Part shown: piece by piece, positions 37,558-49,944 of the stretch
How positions within the stretch are numbered: position 1 is the first letter of the stretch
How the letters are laid out: each line of letters opens with the position of its first letter
NCBI RefSeq assembly: GCF_039555335.1
Contig: NC_092628.1
Location: forward strand, 29,350,128 to 29,414,127
Direction of reading: 5' to 3'
DNA: 64,000 bases
Source of the DNA: Amphiura filiformis
Lineage: Eukaryota > Echinodermata > Ophiuroidea > Amphilepidida > Amphiuridae
Made by a program: the position numbers and the translations under genes
The notes under the pieces: generated by a model
What the model was told of the DNA's origin: nothing
The model's database searches: none
Seen by the model: only the letters and a program-made list of their open reading frames with translations

Positions 37558-38890
37558 CGTAAGTATTTAAGGTTAAAGGTGATTGACTAACCAACCAAAT
37601 AGTGTTTGTATTGTACATTTGAGGTTATGGGCGGTGCATGGAAATATGACGAGGAACTATTTGTTTGTGTGGCATCTGAAAAGACTGCTTTAAAATCACT
37701 GAAATTGAGGGTGCGCGCTGCTATTTTAAGGTGTTTTACGGTTTAGTGCGTTAAAACAAGAAAAGTCTCGGGTCAACCCATCTATGGTCAACTTATGTTG
37801 AGTTTTTGATCATTTGGCATCTAAATCACCTAGTTTCACCCTAGGGTCTGTGGTTTCACCTGATATCGATGAGGTTTAACTGTGAGTTCCGAATCATGAT
37901 GAGAACATTCCGCCAGACATTAGCCATTTTCCCATTGAAAACTGTGTAATGGATAATTAGTGGTATTGAACTTTGAACCTGGCTGGACGGTTATGATTTC
38001 ATGACGAAGCACCCCTTCTTACATCAGGGTCTCGTGGCACTAACTTGTGGAGGGCTTTACAAACTGAATGTTCAGATTTAGGGTGTAGGGTTCTGTTACT
38101 GTGAATTATACATATAAGTTCTACTGATTATAGCTTGTGCAGGGCTGGGACACACATGGGTAGCCTATATAGCCGTACTTCTTTTTACCCAAGCCCAAGT
38201 TCTAACCTGACGTACCTCTAAAAATGTTTCAGGTCTAATGGCGTTTTATATAGCCTACTGTTCTTATAGGGATCACGAGGCATCACAGAGAAATTGTAGC
38301 TTGCTGATTTTTGATATGTTATGCGTGTTCGAAAAACATCCTGCCAATTCCTATTCGAATATCACCTATGAATAATGTTTTTGACGTGCAGAATGTGTAC
38401 GAATCACCGGGACGAATCATCTATTGACAATGAATGGACGGGAAATAAATAAAATGTAACTCTTCGAAGTACTATGACATTTAGAAACCCGGTTTAGAAC
38501 TTCTGACTTCAGCTGCATATTATTTTCCCATCATGGTGCCTATGCGCTCATAATGTGTCATTTTAGCAGGTAGAGTTAACTAAGAGCACAGCATGGTTTC
38601 TGACAAGAATAACTCCTTGATGATCAGAGTAAGATATGATCATGTCTGATGGTGTGTGTCTATATGGATTCATACCGTATTCTGTTACCACATGTACGCG
38701 CACTGATGACTAATAATACTGGACACTCAGATGTTTTGAAGAACTCCCGGGAAGATCTAGTTTTACGAAAATAGGCTTAATAAGATACAGAAGACTATAA
38801 TCAAATCAGCAGTGATAGTGATGGTTAACGCCTTTTGTTTTGTTTTACTTCTAGTCCTCCACCTCCTTCTTCTAGATCATGTAGTTGTGC

Positions 38891-38963
38891 TTCTTCTCCT
38901 CCTCCTTCTCATTCTTCTTCTTCTTCTTCTTCTTCTTCTTCTTCTTCTTTCTCCTTCTTCTTC

Positions 38964-38995
<32 letters not shown>

Positions 38996-39175
38996 CTTCT
39001 TCTTCTTCTTCTTCTTCTTCTTCTTCTTCTTCTTCTTCTTCTTCTTCTTCTTCTTCTCCTCCTCCTCCTTCTTCTTCTTCTTCTTCTTCTTCTTCTTCTT
39101 CTTCTTCTCCTTCTTCTTCTCCTCCTTCTCCTCCTCCTCCTTCTTCTTCTTCTTCTTCTTCTTCTTCTTCCTCTT
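38891..39175. repeat. (TTC)n microsatellite
   Basis: About 285 bp of TTC units with interspersed TCC. Long open frames here in every reading are artefacts. Confidence 0.98.
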
Positions 39176-39681
39176 AATATTTGACAAATACTTCTAGCTA
39201 CTTCTATTTATACTATACTTCAGGTTGAGTCTCTATTTTCTTACGCAGCTGTAGTAGCTGCTGACCACGACAGGTTTACACGACTGGTCAGTGTCCTAAT
39301 CTTGAGGATATTTTCTTTGTGATGCATCTAAATGTTGATATCAAAATTCCATAGAAGCCATATAGATAACTCAGTGAATAACCGCGCTGATTCAGTAGAT
39401 TTAATTTGAGCGTGATGTTTACTGTGTGGCTTCACAAGTCAGGTTTATGTATGCCAACAGGCGACAAATCAACTTCATGGTGATTGAATATGAATTATTT
39501 TATTAAGAGGGTTTGAATCATGGAGATGATTAAACTATCAGCAATTTTATTCCACGGTTAGTGATTTGGTTGTTGTTTCAATAAAGACAAAACGTTTATA
39601 CCTACTTCCAATACCTTTCCGATGAAAATGCGAGAAAATGTTTTGTTAATAGTTGGTTAACTGAATTGATTTAAACTGAAA

Positions 39682-40735
39682 TTGATTTTGTTGTCATTTA
39701 TCCCCGCTGTCTTGAACATGACAATGAAGTGTGTTTGCTTTGTAGACTTTGAGAAAGCTTTTGACAGAGAGAACCGGGTGAAGCTATTAGACATTCCGAA
39801 GAGGATAGGAGTTGATTGGAGAAACAGATATATTGATAATATAAGCCTACACATGGTGGAACAAGTGGCAGGGGTGAGAGTGGCAGATGGAGTTTGAACT
39901 GTTGAAACCCAAGTGCAGTTGAGAGAGGAGTACGTCAAGGATGTCTACTGTTACCGGTGCTCTTCACAATATATGTAGAGATGAGGATCATAGAGGAAAT
40001 GGATATAATAGAAATCTGAGAGTCATTAGGTTATTGTTGGAGGGATTTATTGAAGGATGACCAAGAAAGAATTGGGTATACAAAGATTGGTGACCAGCTT
40101 GCATAAAAGATCGAAAGAATAATACGAAAACACCTAAAACAGACCATATGTTTTTTTAACATATCAAGAACAGATTGTCAGACTTTGAGCACTGATTACC
40201 ATGGAAAGAATGTGGAACAGATCAAGCAGTTCATTGCCTGGGATTGGCGTGGCCAAGGACCCATGCATTCAATAAAATGAAACTTTTGTTTTTCAAAAAG
40301 TTTAAACAAGGATATAGAGACGAGAATAGTTAAGTCAGTATAGTTTGGAATTAGTGGTCAAGTATAGCTGCGACATTGATACTGCAGAAAGAGGAGAAGT
40401 GAAGACTGGAAGATATCGAAATGTGGGTGTGGAGAAGAATGAAGAAAGTGAGTTGGAAACACAATAAAATAACATTGAGGAAGTGTTAAATATTGAACCA
40501 ACAGGAACAGAAAGGTGAAATTGGACTGGTAACATATGAGCAATCCTAGCTGTACTGACCTATAGAGAGACGTTATAGAAGGATGGAATGGGATGAACAA
40601 AGAGGAAATAAACAATGGGATGCTTGATGAACTAAAACACAGGTGGTAGTATGTTGAGCTTAGGCGAGGAGATGAAGACAGTACAGAATGGCGTAGACGG
40701 GAGTCACTGGCCTGCCTAATTAAAGTAGAATACTA
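39682..40735 (+). pseudogene. Second LINE reverse transcriptase remnant (different lineage)
   Basis: The frame 39682-39897 includes VCFVDFEKAFDRENRVKLLD (intact motif A with catalytic Asp) and VDWRNRYIDN; the next bases in other frames read like the RGVRQGC and LFTIYVE part. At 40403-40471 the text RLEDIEMWVWRRMKKVSW is the typical C-terminal segment of LINE ORF2-like proteins found in many animals. Multiple frameshifts and stops show a dead copy. Flanked by TTC-rich DNA at 38.9-39.2 kb. Confidence 0.75.
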
Positions 40736-41350
40736 AGCAAGCATGTATCACCGCTAAGAACTCTAGACTGCTCTAGACATTATTGGTTTTCAATCTTTTG
40801 GCCTCGCTTTATCTCCCCTAGTAAGGACCAGCCTATGGACAGGTAGAATATAAATTACATTACTGACATTCAATTTGCATACACACAAGACAGAGATTTC
40901 ATTTATCTGTAGTAGATGGACGGACGCTGGGGTGCAATTATTTCAAAACTTCCTCGACCATTTCTAAAATTCCAATTGATATCCGGCCGTGACGACACAA
41001 CATAATTGTCTCAATTTGCCTCTAGGAAACTCGTTATGATCTCATCGATATTAAATTGGTGATCCAAGTGTCTTCTTTTGCAACTGTGTTTACTCGACTC
41101 TTACATATGGCAAAATTAATATCAATAAAAGTCATTAATGTTATGATCATCAAGTTTTCTATTTAGGTATCACTATAGCATAACAACATTTGATTTGCCT
41201 CCCATTTGTCAAGGTCAACTTCTACCCTGTAAAACCTACATCCACCGGTTACCCAATTAAGATTAGAAAAACCATGGAAGGCAATGCAGACACAATTTTA
41301 ACCGAAAAGACATTATAAATATTATTTGGCAGTAGTATGATATCTTACCC

Positions 41351-41630
41351 CCCAGATAACATGGCGATATTGGTCCGATGGTGGCCCAATTTATGTTCAA
41401 TAATGGCCCAATATCATTTGCTCATGGGCCCATGATCGGGCCAAGATTGGGCTTGGGCCAAATATTGGGCCTATATTGGACCAATTTAGGCTGCCACTGC
41501 ACTGTGATGCCAATATGAAGATTACCGATGGTAAGCCAAGATTGGCCCAATATGGGCAGCAAAATAATGCCGATGCAAAGATTGGCGTTCGAAAACCAAC
41601 GTTGGGCCAATATATGCATGTTATCTTGGC
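41351..41630. mobile_element. Foldback element with TTGGGCCAATAT-type repeats
   Basis: CCAGATAACATGGCGATATTGG-type left end (41352) versus CCAATATATGCATGTTATCTTGG-type right end (41607). The interior repeats GGCCCAATAT/TTGGGCC many times in both orientations. Confidence 0.7.
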
Positions 41631-42285
41631 CGTAGCGTATAATTTATTTGACAAGATATAAATTCCAAAAGACATCCGGCCGTGATGAAATAAAATAATC
41701 GTCTCGATTAGTCTCTTAGCAACTAGTAACATTGGTAACTTTGACAATTACGGGTAGCGATCCACAAGTCTTCTTTAAAGACTACTAATAGGAACTAGTC
41801 CAAACCAATTCCAATCATATTTAACCAACTTATTCATCAGCATCATGAAAATATCCTGTTTATTATTGTTAATAATGGAATAGGTTAAGTGAAATGAGAC
41901 TTGGTAGAGGGTTGGATGGCTTGTCATTGTCATAGCAACGGTAATAGGCAAGTAAAACAAGAAACATCAGAAGCGACGTTACACAAAGTAGCGTAGGGGA
42001 ATTCTTGAGATTCAGATGCCTGTGATGCATGACTATAGGTATGCTGAAATAAGGGGCTCCTAAGGGTGCGTGGTCTAAAGTATAATATTAGTAACGTAAT
42101 GTCATTTTGTGGTGATGAATAATTGCCACAGGTCGTAATTTGTTGAGCAGGATGCGGATGTAAAGATATTCATGGACTTAATTCTTTTGACTATTCGTTA
42201 ATAAGACAGAACACACTATGCCCGACAAATAGCCAAGTGTACCTACGTTGATGTTAAGAATAAGAATACTGAAGATGTCGTTGCC

Positions 42286-42539
42286 CTACAGGGCACATCG
42301 TGATCCACATCCTCACCCCAACTTAATCCAAAAAAGTTATATACCAACCAAAATCTGGGACAATGTGCATATCTAAGCTTTCTTGTATAAATTCGGTGGA
42401 TTCGGTCGGTCGTGTCTTGCAGATTCGGTCTAGAGCCCAAAATTACAACATTGCAATTTTAGAAGTAAGATTTTCTCGTGGATATCCATAAACTATACCT
42501 ACCCTTAAAAAGAGGATGGCAAATATAAGAAATACCCCG
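42286..42539. mobile_element. Foldback family H, copy 2 (short)
   Basis: AGGGCACATCGTGATCCACA then CCTCACCCCAACTTAATCC, with CTCGTGGATATCCATAAACT and AATATAAGAAATACCCC on the right. Central part shortened relative to 54383-54953. Confidence 0.65.
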
Positions 42540-42644
42540 TGTTACCTGTTAACACCAATTTGCGAAGAAAGGAAGGTTTAATTCCACGAGAATTACCAAA
42601 TATCATGGACAGGGCCCGGAGGGGGTTCTCCCTGTTTGAAGGTA

Positions 42645-42850
42645 TACGGGGATGTGCCACGGTTTTGGGGTACCTTTTCAGCAATTTTGGTATATCGATG
42701 GGTGGGTTTTCAGTGGAGACTAATGTGCCCAATTAGGGTGCTTTTTAAGTGTTCTTTGTGAAAAATTGGTATACTGATGGGTGGCAAAAACAGCAAAAAG
42801 TAGGTATAGAGAAAGTCAGCATCCGAAATTCTGCGCGGCACATCCCCGTA
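42645..42850. mobile_element. Foldback element, 206 bp
   Basis: TACGGGGATGTGCC on the left and GGCACATCCCCGTA on the right are perfect inverted ends. GGTATATCGATGGGTGG and GGTATACTGATGGGTGG repeat directly inside. Confidence 0.75.
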
Positions 42851-43264
42851 ATTTTTTTTTCGAAGAACCCCGCCGGGGATTTTAACGAAACATAATAATT
42901 ATAGTATCACGAAAACAATCATAGAAGTACTGAAACTTGATTGGATTAAAGGAAATGAGCACGTACAATGCCCTCTCTAGCACCTCAATCTCTTTGTCTA
43001 CATCTGGCTGGCAGGAATTTGATCATCTCCATCGGATGTACAATTTGACGCACAATTCAACTTGGCAACATTACCTGGCAGAAAGAAGATATACCTGATG
43101 GAAGAGTCTATCTTATGGTAGTGATTGATTAAGACCTAGATTTCACAGACGATGTGAAGCTGTAGACCAAGATTAGGCTGTGGCATTTAAATAGGGTTTA
43201 TTTCAAGCAGATGGAGAATTAGGGAGGGGTTAGACTTTTGGGATTATGGTTCATTTGGCTTCCT

Positions 43265-43391
43265 CGTGACAGTAGTGTCCGCATGAGATACACGCGAGAT
43301 CAAAGGCGGTGCAGATGCGGCGTGAAGTAACTGCGTCCTAAAGACACATCCTTTGATCGCGCGTGTATCACACGTGAACACTACTGTTTCG
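43265..43391. mobile_element. Foldback element, 127 bp
   Basis: GACAGTAGTGTCCGCATGAG with ATACACGCGAGATCAAAGG pairs with CCTTTGATCGCGCGTGTAT and ACACTACTGT; arms about 40 bp. Confidence 0.8.
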
Positions 43392-44500
43392 AGTCATTGT
43401 TTAAGGTCAAGTTATGACTTTGGATTTTAAGGTTGGCAAAATGATGTTACCGAAAGGAAATTGCGGCAATTGATTGAAAGATTTGACACATTACTCGACT
43501 GAATGGTCAGCTGTGCCGAAATGAATTTGAAAGTTATCTCAAGGTCATCTCGTTATATAAAACGTAAACTTGAATGGAAGATAAGAAGTGCCCTGTCAAG
43601 AATGTCCATGATGATCGTCTAATAATAGGCTACCAACGCCTATGAACTGGTTAGATTACTAGCCAACTAATGCTTTAATCTAATCACTTAGATAGTGCAG
43701 AGCACTATGTAATATTATCGTTCATAGTAAAATTGTCCGTCCGAAATAATATGGTTACAGTGATGTGATGATCAAAAATAATTTTCAAGAGAATCTGTTG
43801 AAGACGGTGAAGACGGAGGATTAGAATGAGGAGGAGTAGACGGGGGAGTAGAAAGATAAGAGAAGAAAAAAGTGGAGACGAAGAAAAAGGAGGAGAAGAA
43901 GACGACGACAAATGGGGAGAAAAAAGATTAAGGAGATAATAATCATGATAATATCAATACAATAGCAACAAGAAAACGGAAACATCAAATATACATTTAA
44001 TGTATTCTAGTCCCGGTTTTTTTTAAATAAACAAAATGCCTAATAAGAAATTATATGAACCTCATAAACATCTACAAACACCACCCAAATACATGCACCC
44101 AATGTCAAACAGTTGAATAATGATTGTATATCAAATTGATACATATACCAAAACTATATTGTTCAAATAACGACGAAATATTTATGGTATATTCTTGACC
44201 ACATTATAACTGCCTATTAAACTCCTTTCCTTGAATGTGATCCTGCCAATTTACGTTTGTGTATGATGTCAGACGCTGTGAAGTATTTTTGGGTGCTGCC
44301 CCATAGACTCCCTATGGGGTTGGCTCTGTATGGCATAGATTCAAATAGCTGAAAAACGAGGATGATACGCCGGGATGACGGCACGCTATATAATCTAACA
44401 TTCCTGAAACTGTTTGCACAAACTGGGTGGTGGGGTATAAAAAATGAATACTGAATTCTGTACATTCTTCGTGTTGAGTTATATAATATTTAGTTTTGTT
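43392..44500. other. Non-coding stretch
   Basis: Holds a purine-rich (GGAGAAG-type) tract at about 43800-43930 and AT-rich DNA; no gene. 44651-46870 is similar, with a CACAC-rich patch at about 45580-45610. Confidence 0.45.
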
Positions 44501-44650
44501 TTGGCGAGTCAGTGACGTCAACACATTGAGTCAGCTATTTCGCGTGCGCATCTAAGTGGCGTCTTTATATGCATGCGTATTTATGCCAACACTTTGAGCG
44601 GTTCTCAATTGCGCCCAATGAAATACGCACTGACGTCACCGACTCGCCAA
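44501..44650. mobile_element. Foldback family S, copy 1
   Basis: TTGGCGAGTCAGTGACGTCA on the left, TGACGTCACCGACTCGCCAA on the right. The copy at 57596 has the same ends. Confidence 0.85.
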
Positions 44651-46028
44651 GATGAAAATATATAGTTGAATAAGATTTAACGAGCATATTTTTGATTTGT
44701 TTCGAACATAAAATGTTATATACATTAAGGGCGCTTACCATACAGAAGGAATAATACCCTTGGCGCTAAGATGGAATGTATTCCCACATGATTTTGACTA
44801 TAGCTATTATGACAAGAATGCAAATCTCGCATGGAATGTAATAAAACGATACTAGTGTTTATTTTAAATGTTAATTACGAAAGTTATAATCCATTTTTAA
44901 TTGTTGATGAAAATAATTGATAAGAAATTATGTATTTAATTTGAATCATGAGATTTCATGGCAATACGTCAATATGTATGGGCCTAGTACTGTAATGCTA
45001 TGGCCTGACCTATGTAATCTAAGTAATGAGTTGATAGTCATGGGATAGTATGTCATCCCAGGAATCTTCGTTACATGTCTCCAGCACTGATAGTATGTGA
45101 TAGCCTAAACATTCGATCCCTATTGGACTCTCGATAAACCCAAACAGCCCCGGGAGCGCATCATACAATGGTCTAGTTTGTGAGAGTTGAGGTACGAGTT
45201 GCATCAGATATATAATAATGATAATAATGTAAAAAAGTGATATTTTTCATTTAAATTGCACTATTTTGTGGTAATAAAATAAAAATAACATTATCCTTTA
45301 CCGTCAAGTGTCCTCGGCAGTAAAAATGTTTTAATACTGGGTTCGGCTGCTACTCTCCAAGTACTTACGTTTTTACTGCCTCCGATACATTATTATGGTC
45401 TAAAAGAAACTGCATTATACTTTTAATTTCTTAAATACGCGATTGATGTAAGTTTTAACACTCATTACGTTCTATACGCACACATTTCACCTATACAACC
45501 TCAGAGAAGATACACCAGACAGACAGACAAACATGCACACTTACAAACTCTTGGTACATCCTACATACCACTTCACACCCTACACACACACACCCCCCAA
45601 ACACACAACATTACTAGATAATAACTCTGACAAAACCCTGAGAAACAGTTTTGTAGCAGTATGCCTACAAATTTCATAGTAATGTAGTTTTGCCACTTTC
45701 TGCTTTACCACTGTGCATGAACTTTTACTTTCACTTGATGTATTCACAGAGTGTATTCAACGGGGAACCTCTCACCATACATTATGCTTTTATGCTGCCA
45801 AGTCTGACCTTCAGCATATTTACCCATAGACTACTGTCTATGATTTACCCAGCAGAGCCACATGGTGCATGGTGCATGGCTGCTTAAAATATAGCCTAAT
45901 GACAGGAATTGACTGGTTTCTGTACATTTTCCACTTCAAAGTCATATTTTTCCTACATTATATGAATCAATAGTGAAAAAAAAACCAAACCAAAAAAACA
46001 ACCCAAAAACAAAAACAAAAACCCAAAA

Positions 46029-46033
46029 ACAAC

Positions 46034-46069
<36 letters not shown>
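46029..46069. repeat. (AAC)n microsatellite
   Basis: About 12 AAC units within a longer A/C-only stretch from 45976. Confidence 0.95.
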
Positions 46070-46070
<1 letters not shown>

Positions 46071-46870
46071 AACAAAAGCAATGACAATAGCACATCCAGA
46101 CCTTGAAAATAATAGGTTGTTTTTTAACTATTGAGCCTTGGCTACCAGCTTTACTATTACAGAAAATGGTGTTAAGGGGTACTATGAAAGAAAAAGGAGG
46201 GAATGGTTTAGTTAAGGGATGTAACACTGTTCCTGTGAAGAGCCGGAATATCTTCTCTTATTCAAAATGTTGTTAAAAAAATGCTTATACATTTTTTGAT
46301 TATTTGAAACAAAACTCATACTGGAGACACGTGACTTATTTTGTATATACTTTTTTAAAAATATGAAATAACAAAATGCGGACATCTTCTTAGGTTAAGA
46401 CTAAGGATCAACTACAGTTGCCTTTGTTCGGTCAACTATTCGTTGTTAATTGCTTTCTTTTCAACCAAGCCAAAATGGTGTCACCATCTCATAAGTTCAT
46501 AGCACCTCAAGTTCGAACTTTGACACTTCCTATACCTGAATTCAATTGATAAGAAAAGAAATGGCCAGACTGTCCACATGGTCCACAAAGATTCTCTACA
46601 TTCCCAATGATAGCCTCAGGGAGTCATATGACCAACTGCGCTAGTCATCATAATTACTACAATAAATGGTAGAGCCAAGCTGTAAGTTAGGCTATCAATT
46701 TGTTTGAATCAAAACATTTCAATTATAATATCTGTTCCTGGATGTTGCATTAAAGCAAATTGATTTGATTGATATAGACGCCACCATTTATTTCAGATTT
46801 TAGCCTTTTGATTGTGAATACCGTTAAATGTCTGCATTCTCTTAAAACAGCGTGCTCAAATTGATCTCGT

Positions 46871-46975
46871 AAGCAGTTAACTATGCACCTTATCCCTAAA
46901 CTGTGGTCAAATATTAACCACAAAAAGGTTAATATTTGACCACAATTTAGGGGTAAGGTGCATTGTTAACTACTT
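46871..46975. repeat. Near-perfect hairpin: 49-bp arms, 7-nt loop
   Basis: The left arm starts AAGCAGTTAACTATGCACCT and ends GTCAAATATTAACC; the loop is ACAAAAA; the right arm is its inverse with four mismatches. A miRNA-like precursor or a very small foldback element are both possible. Confidence 0.85.
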
Positions 46976-47024
46976 ACTGGGTCAAATTTTTATGTGGTCA
47001 TTTATTAATTTTACTAACAAAAAC

Positions 47025-47905
47025 ATTATACAGCCTGTCTAAAAAAATTGTGCAAGTGAAACGCGCCCTCTATAGCAATTAGAAAATACCGTTGTGACAT
47101 GATGCTTACATCAACGTCAAGGGCGCAGTCTTAGCTCTCAAATGCCGTTTGTTCTGTTCAATTTGCTTGTTTTAATCTCGAGATATGTTTACTTAACAAC
47201 GAAAGGGTAAATCACAATTGTGCCACTTTTACTAGCATGACTAGGGAATAGAGATGTACATGTAAATCAATGATAGCTGATGTTGATGCGTCTAATGCAC
47301 TCCCCCTTCGGGGCTCGTGCATAAGACGCATCAACATCAGCGCGCATGCATTATTTTGTCTAATTTCTCTTCCAACAAATAATACGTCATTAACCTTTAG
47401 AGTCTGGAATATTTGTTTGTCTTTTAACATGTCTTGAGTGACAAAGAAAACAGTATTTGCCATGATAAAATCATTACCATGCACATGTATTTAATTTTAC
47501 AGCAGTATGTGAAATATCTATTTCTCTTTTAACCTGTTTTAAGTGGAAAAAGAGAATCAAATAATACATGTATCATGATAAAAGAGTAAACATAGTACTA
47601 TTAATTGATGCGTTCTTTTGATTGCACAAAGGAACTCTTGATAAACTTGATGCTATCATTGATTTACATGTACAGTCCTCTTGATCTTCCCTAGTAAAAG
47701 TGGCACAATTGTGATTTTACCCTTTCGTTGTTACCTAAAGATATCTCGAGATTAAAGCAAGCAAATTAAACAGAACAAACGGCATTTGAGAGCTAAGACT
47801 CTGCCCGTGAAGTTGATGCGAGCATTATGTCACAACGGTATTTTCTAATTGCCAAAGAGGGCGCTTTTTACTTGCACAATTTTTTTTTGAGACAGGCTGT
47901 ATAAT
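47025..47905. mobile_element. 881-bp foldback element with about 245-bp arms
   Basis: ATTATACAGCCTGTCT/AGACAGGCTGTATAAT ends; the arms continue through CGAAAGGGTAAATCACAATT and TAGTAAAAGTGGCACAATTG equivalents to TGATAGC/GCTATCA. A separate hairpin sits in the unpaired middle (47276-47341). Confidence 0.88.
47276..47341. repeat. 25-bp-arm hairpin capped by CCCC-TTCG-GGGG
   Basis: GCTGATGTTGATGCGTCTAA pairs with the inverse ending GACGCATCAACATCAGC, one mismatch in 25. The loop folds again into C-run, TTCG, G-run. Confidence 0.8.
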
Positions 47906-48364
47906 GGTTAATTCTAGACCTGGACAATACCAACAGCTATCACACTAATACAACCATATTTCATAGCAATTTGTAAGATAGATTTTCTTTTCTATATCAA
48001 ATTATTCACCTTTTTCTGTTTTTTGTGGTAATTCTATAAACTGTACATTTGTGTGAAAACTGAGGGCGATATTTACATATATTTGACATTTAAATCATCC
48101 AAATAATATGACTTATTCCTTACATTTCATGATAAAAAGGTTTTTTTTTTTTTTTGTTATTATTTTTTCTGATGTTCTAATACCACTATACAAGTCTCTA
48201 CCCCTTGTAAAGATGCAAACACCATTTAAGATAAATAGCTCCACAATTGTTCAACTTTACTTAAAAATTATACAGTTTTATATTACATCAAACAACCGTT
48301 ATATGACTTGTAAATGACATGCATACATAAATGATCATGATGATAATGCATTATATATAACAAT

Positions 48365-48554
48365 CAGTGGCGTAGCCAGCACTTTTTAAGAAGGAATACA
48401 AGGAGAAAATGCAGCATTGAAGGGGAAACCTTTGACAAAAATGGTAAAACATGGGCTACAAAGGGCTCAACAATACAAAAAGACTAAATGCATGTATCAG
48501 GCAGGCAGTATCCCACCACTGGGGGAGAGGGGCAAGACCCTGGCTACGCCACTG
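48365..48554. mobile_element. hAT-like MITE, 190 bp
   Basis: CAGTGGCGTAGCCAG/CTGGCTACGCCACTG ends are perfect and of the type seen in hAT elements. The 8-bp flanks ATAACAAT and ATAATAGT match at six positions, fitting a decayed 8-bp target duplication. Confidence 0.75.
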
Positions 48555-49837
48555 ATAATAGTTTTAAATAATCATAACATCATATTAAACATGATGTGTG
48601 TTATCCACAGAATAATTATTCTATCCACAGAATAATTATTCTGTGGTGTTATCTAGTATAGTAACCATGTAATGCTACTTGATTCCTCAGACTATGTTAC
48701 ATGTTATCATAACCATGCTAACGCTGCTCGATCGCGCTTGTGTAACCATGTTATTGCAATGGAAGTTATAATGGCAGAAATTATTGTTTTAAATATAATC
48801 TACGTACATAAAATAATCAATGTTTTATAAGTATGGTCACGGTCTCTGTGTAAGCCATGATCAGACAATACCTGTCATCTGTTTTTATTATAATAATACG
48901 AGATATGGAACATGGTACAAATAATAATATCTTTATCTTGTGGAGTCTCTCATGTAAGCAGAAGTTGCACAATTTCATATACACAGTCACAAATTCTTGA
49001 GAGGTCGGAACTCAGCTAGACATTAATACAATTCGGATGCGTCATATTGGATCGGTGGATGGCAAATAAAGCTGCTGTTGAAACACGTAGGTTAACATAT
49101 TCAGCATACAGAATCTAGGCAGATTTTTGTGGCTAAAAGTCTGTTAACGAATCTGGGGTCTTAGGGGTAGTCTTAACCCTGGAATTACGAAGACCATTAA
49201 GCAAATACGCACCAAAAATCACTTATACAATCGTGTTTTTACGATTTCATATAAATAATTTGTTTGTTTGTGTCCTGATGGAAAGCAGACTCAGGGAAAG
49301 CTCAAGGCCCGGAGTGAAAAGAAGCACGCTGGCAGATATGGAAAGAAAAGAAAGAAACAGAATTGAAGATAAAAAAAAAAAAAAGGAAAGGAAGGATACT
49401 CGAAACAAATCATATAAGCAATTGTGTACTGTCAGCCTTTGGGTCAAGGGAATTCTTCACCAACTACTTGACGCATTTGAAGTTGAACTTATATGTATTT
49501 TCTAACCTTCAACTTTAACATATATTGGTTCCGTAGTTTTGGAAATGCAAATGTCACTTAGGATGTTACGATCCTATTCTTAATGTCTTTAAAAGTCGTC
49601 GTTGTCAGCGGTTTGGCACGGTTGGCACTACTGACGTATACAACTGGCTGTCAGCAAATATTGCGCTGTGACTCTGTTACAGAAAGCCCATTGTGATATC
49701 GTGAGTCACATTATTGTAATTTAAAGGTCAACCAGTGCCGGCAGTTTGTTTATCCCGAGATCCGTCCCCGGGCCCCGCCCCACACGTAATTCTTGAGCAA
49801 TGACCAAATCATAGATATCTTATATTATTAAACTGTT

Positions 49838-49944
49838 CTTCTTATTTCTTCTTACTGTTCACAGATAAGTCAAACAATTCTTTTCATCGGTAAGTGCAAT
49901 ACCCACAAGTCGACCTGGCAGGTAACTACCGCTCCACGTCACCT
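49838..49944 (+). promoter_or_regulatory. Splice acceptor and 5' UTR part of the Kelch gene's coding exon
   Basis: A T/C-rich tract (TTCTTATTTCTTCTTACTG) leads to TTCACAG ending at 49864. From there to the start codon there is no ATG, and an in-frame TAA sits at 49891. This exon part is therefore untranslated and the Kelch gene must have at least one upstream non-coding exon. A donor-like CG|GTAAGTG at 49890 lies within it and could define a 25-nt alternative exon. Confidence 0.6.

Noticed and set aside
38812-39197. Long open frames rich in Ser, Leu, Phe or Lys
   Set aside because: They are translations of a TTC microsatellite in different frames.
41397-41747. Gly/Pro/Leu-rich antisense frame with repeated motifs
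   Set aside because: Produced by TTGGGCCAATAT-type repeats in a foldback element.
45308-45386. Hairpin with CGGCAGTAAAAA/TTTTTACTGCC arms
   Set aside because: Arms are only about 12 bp, with a long loop; not distinguishable from chance in AT-rich DNA.
49894-49944. Kelch protein start at 49894
   Set aside because: The codon there is GTG, directly after an in-frame TAA. The first ATG downstream of the splice acceptor is 49945.
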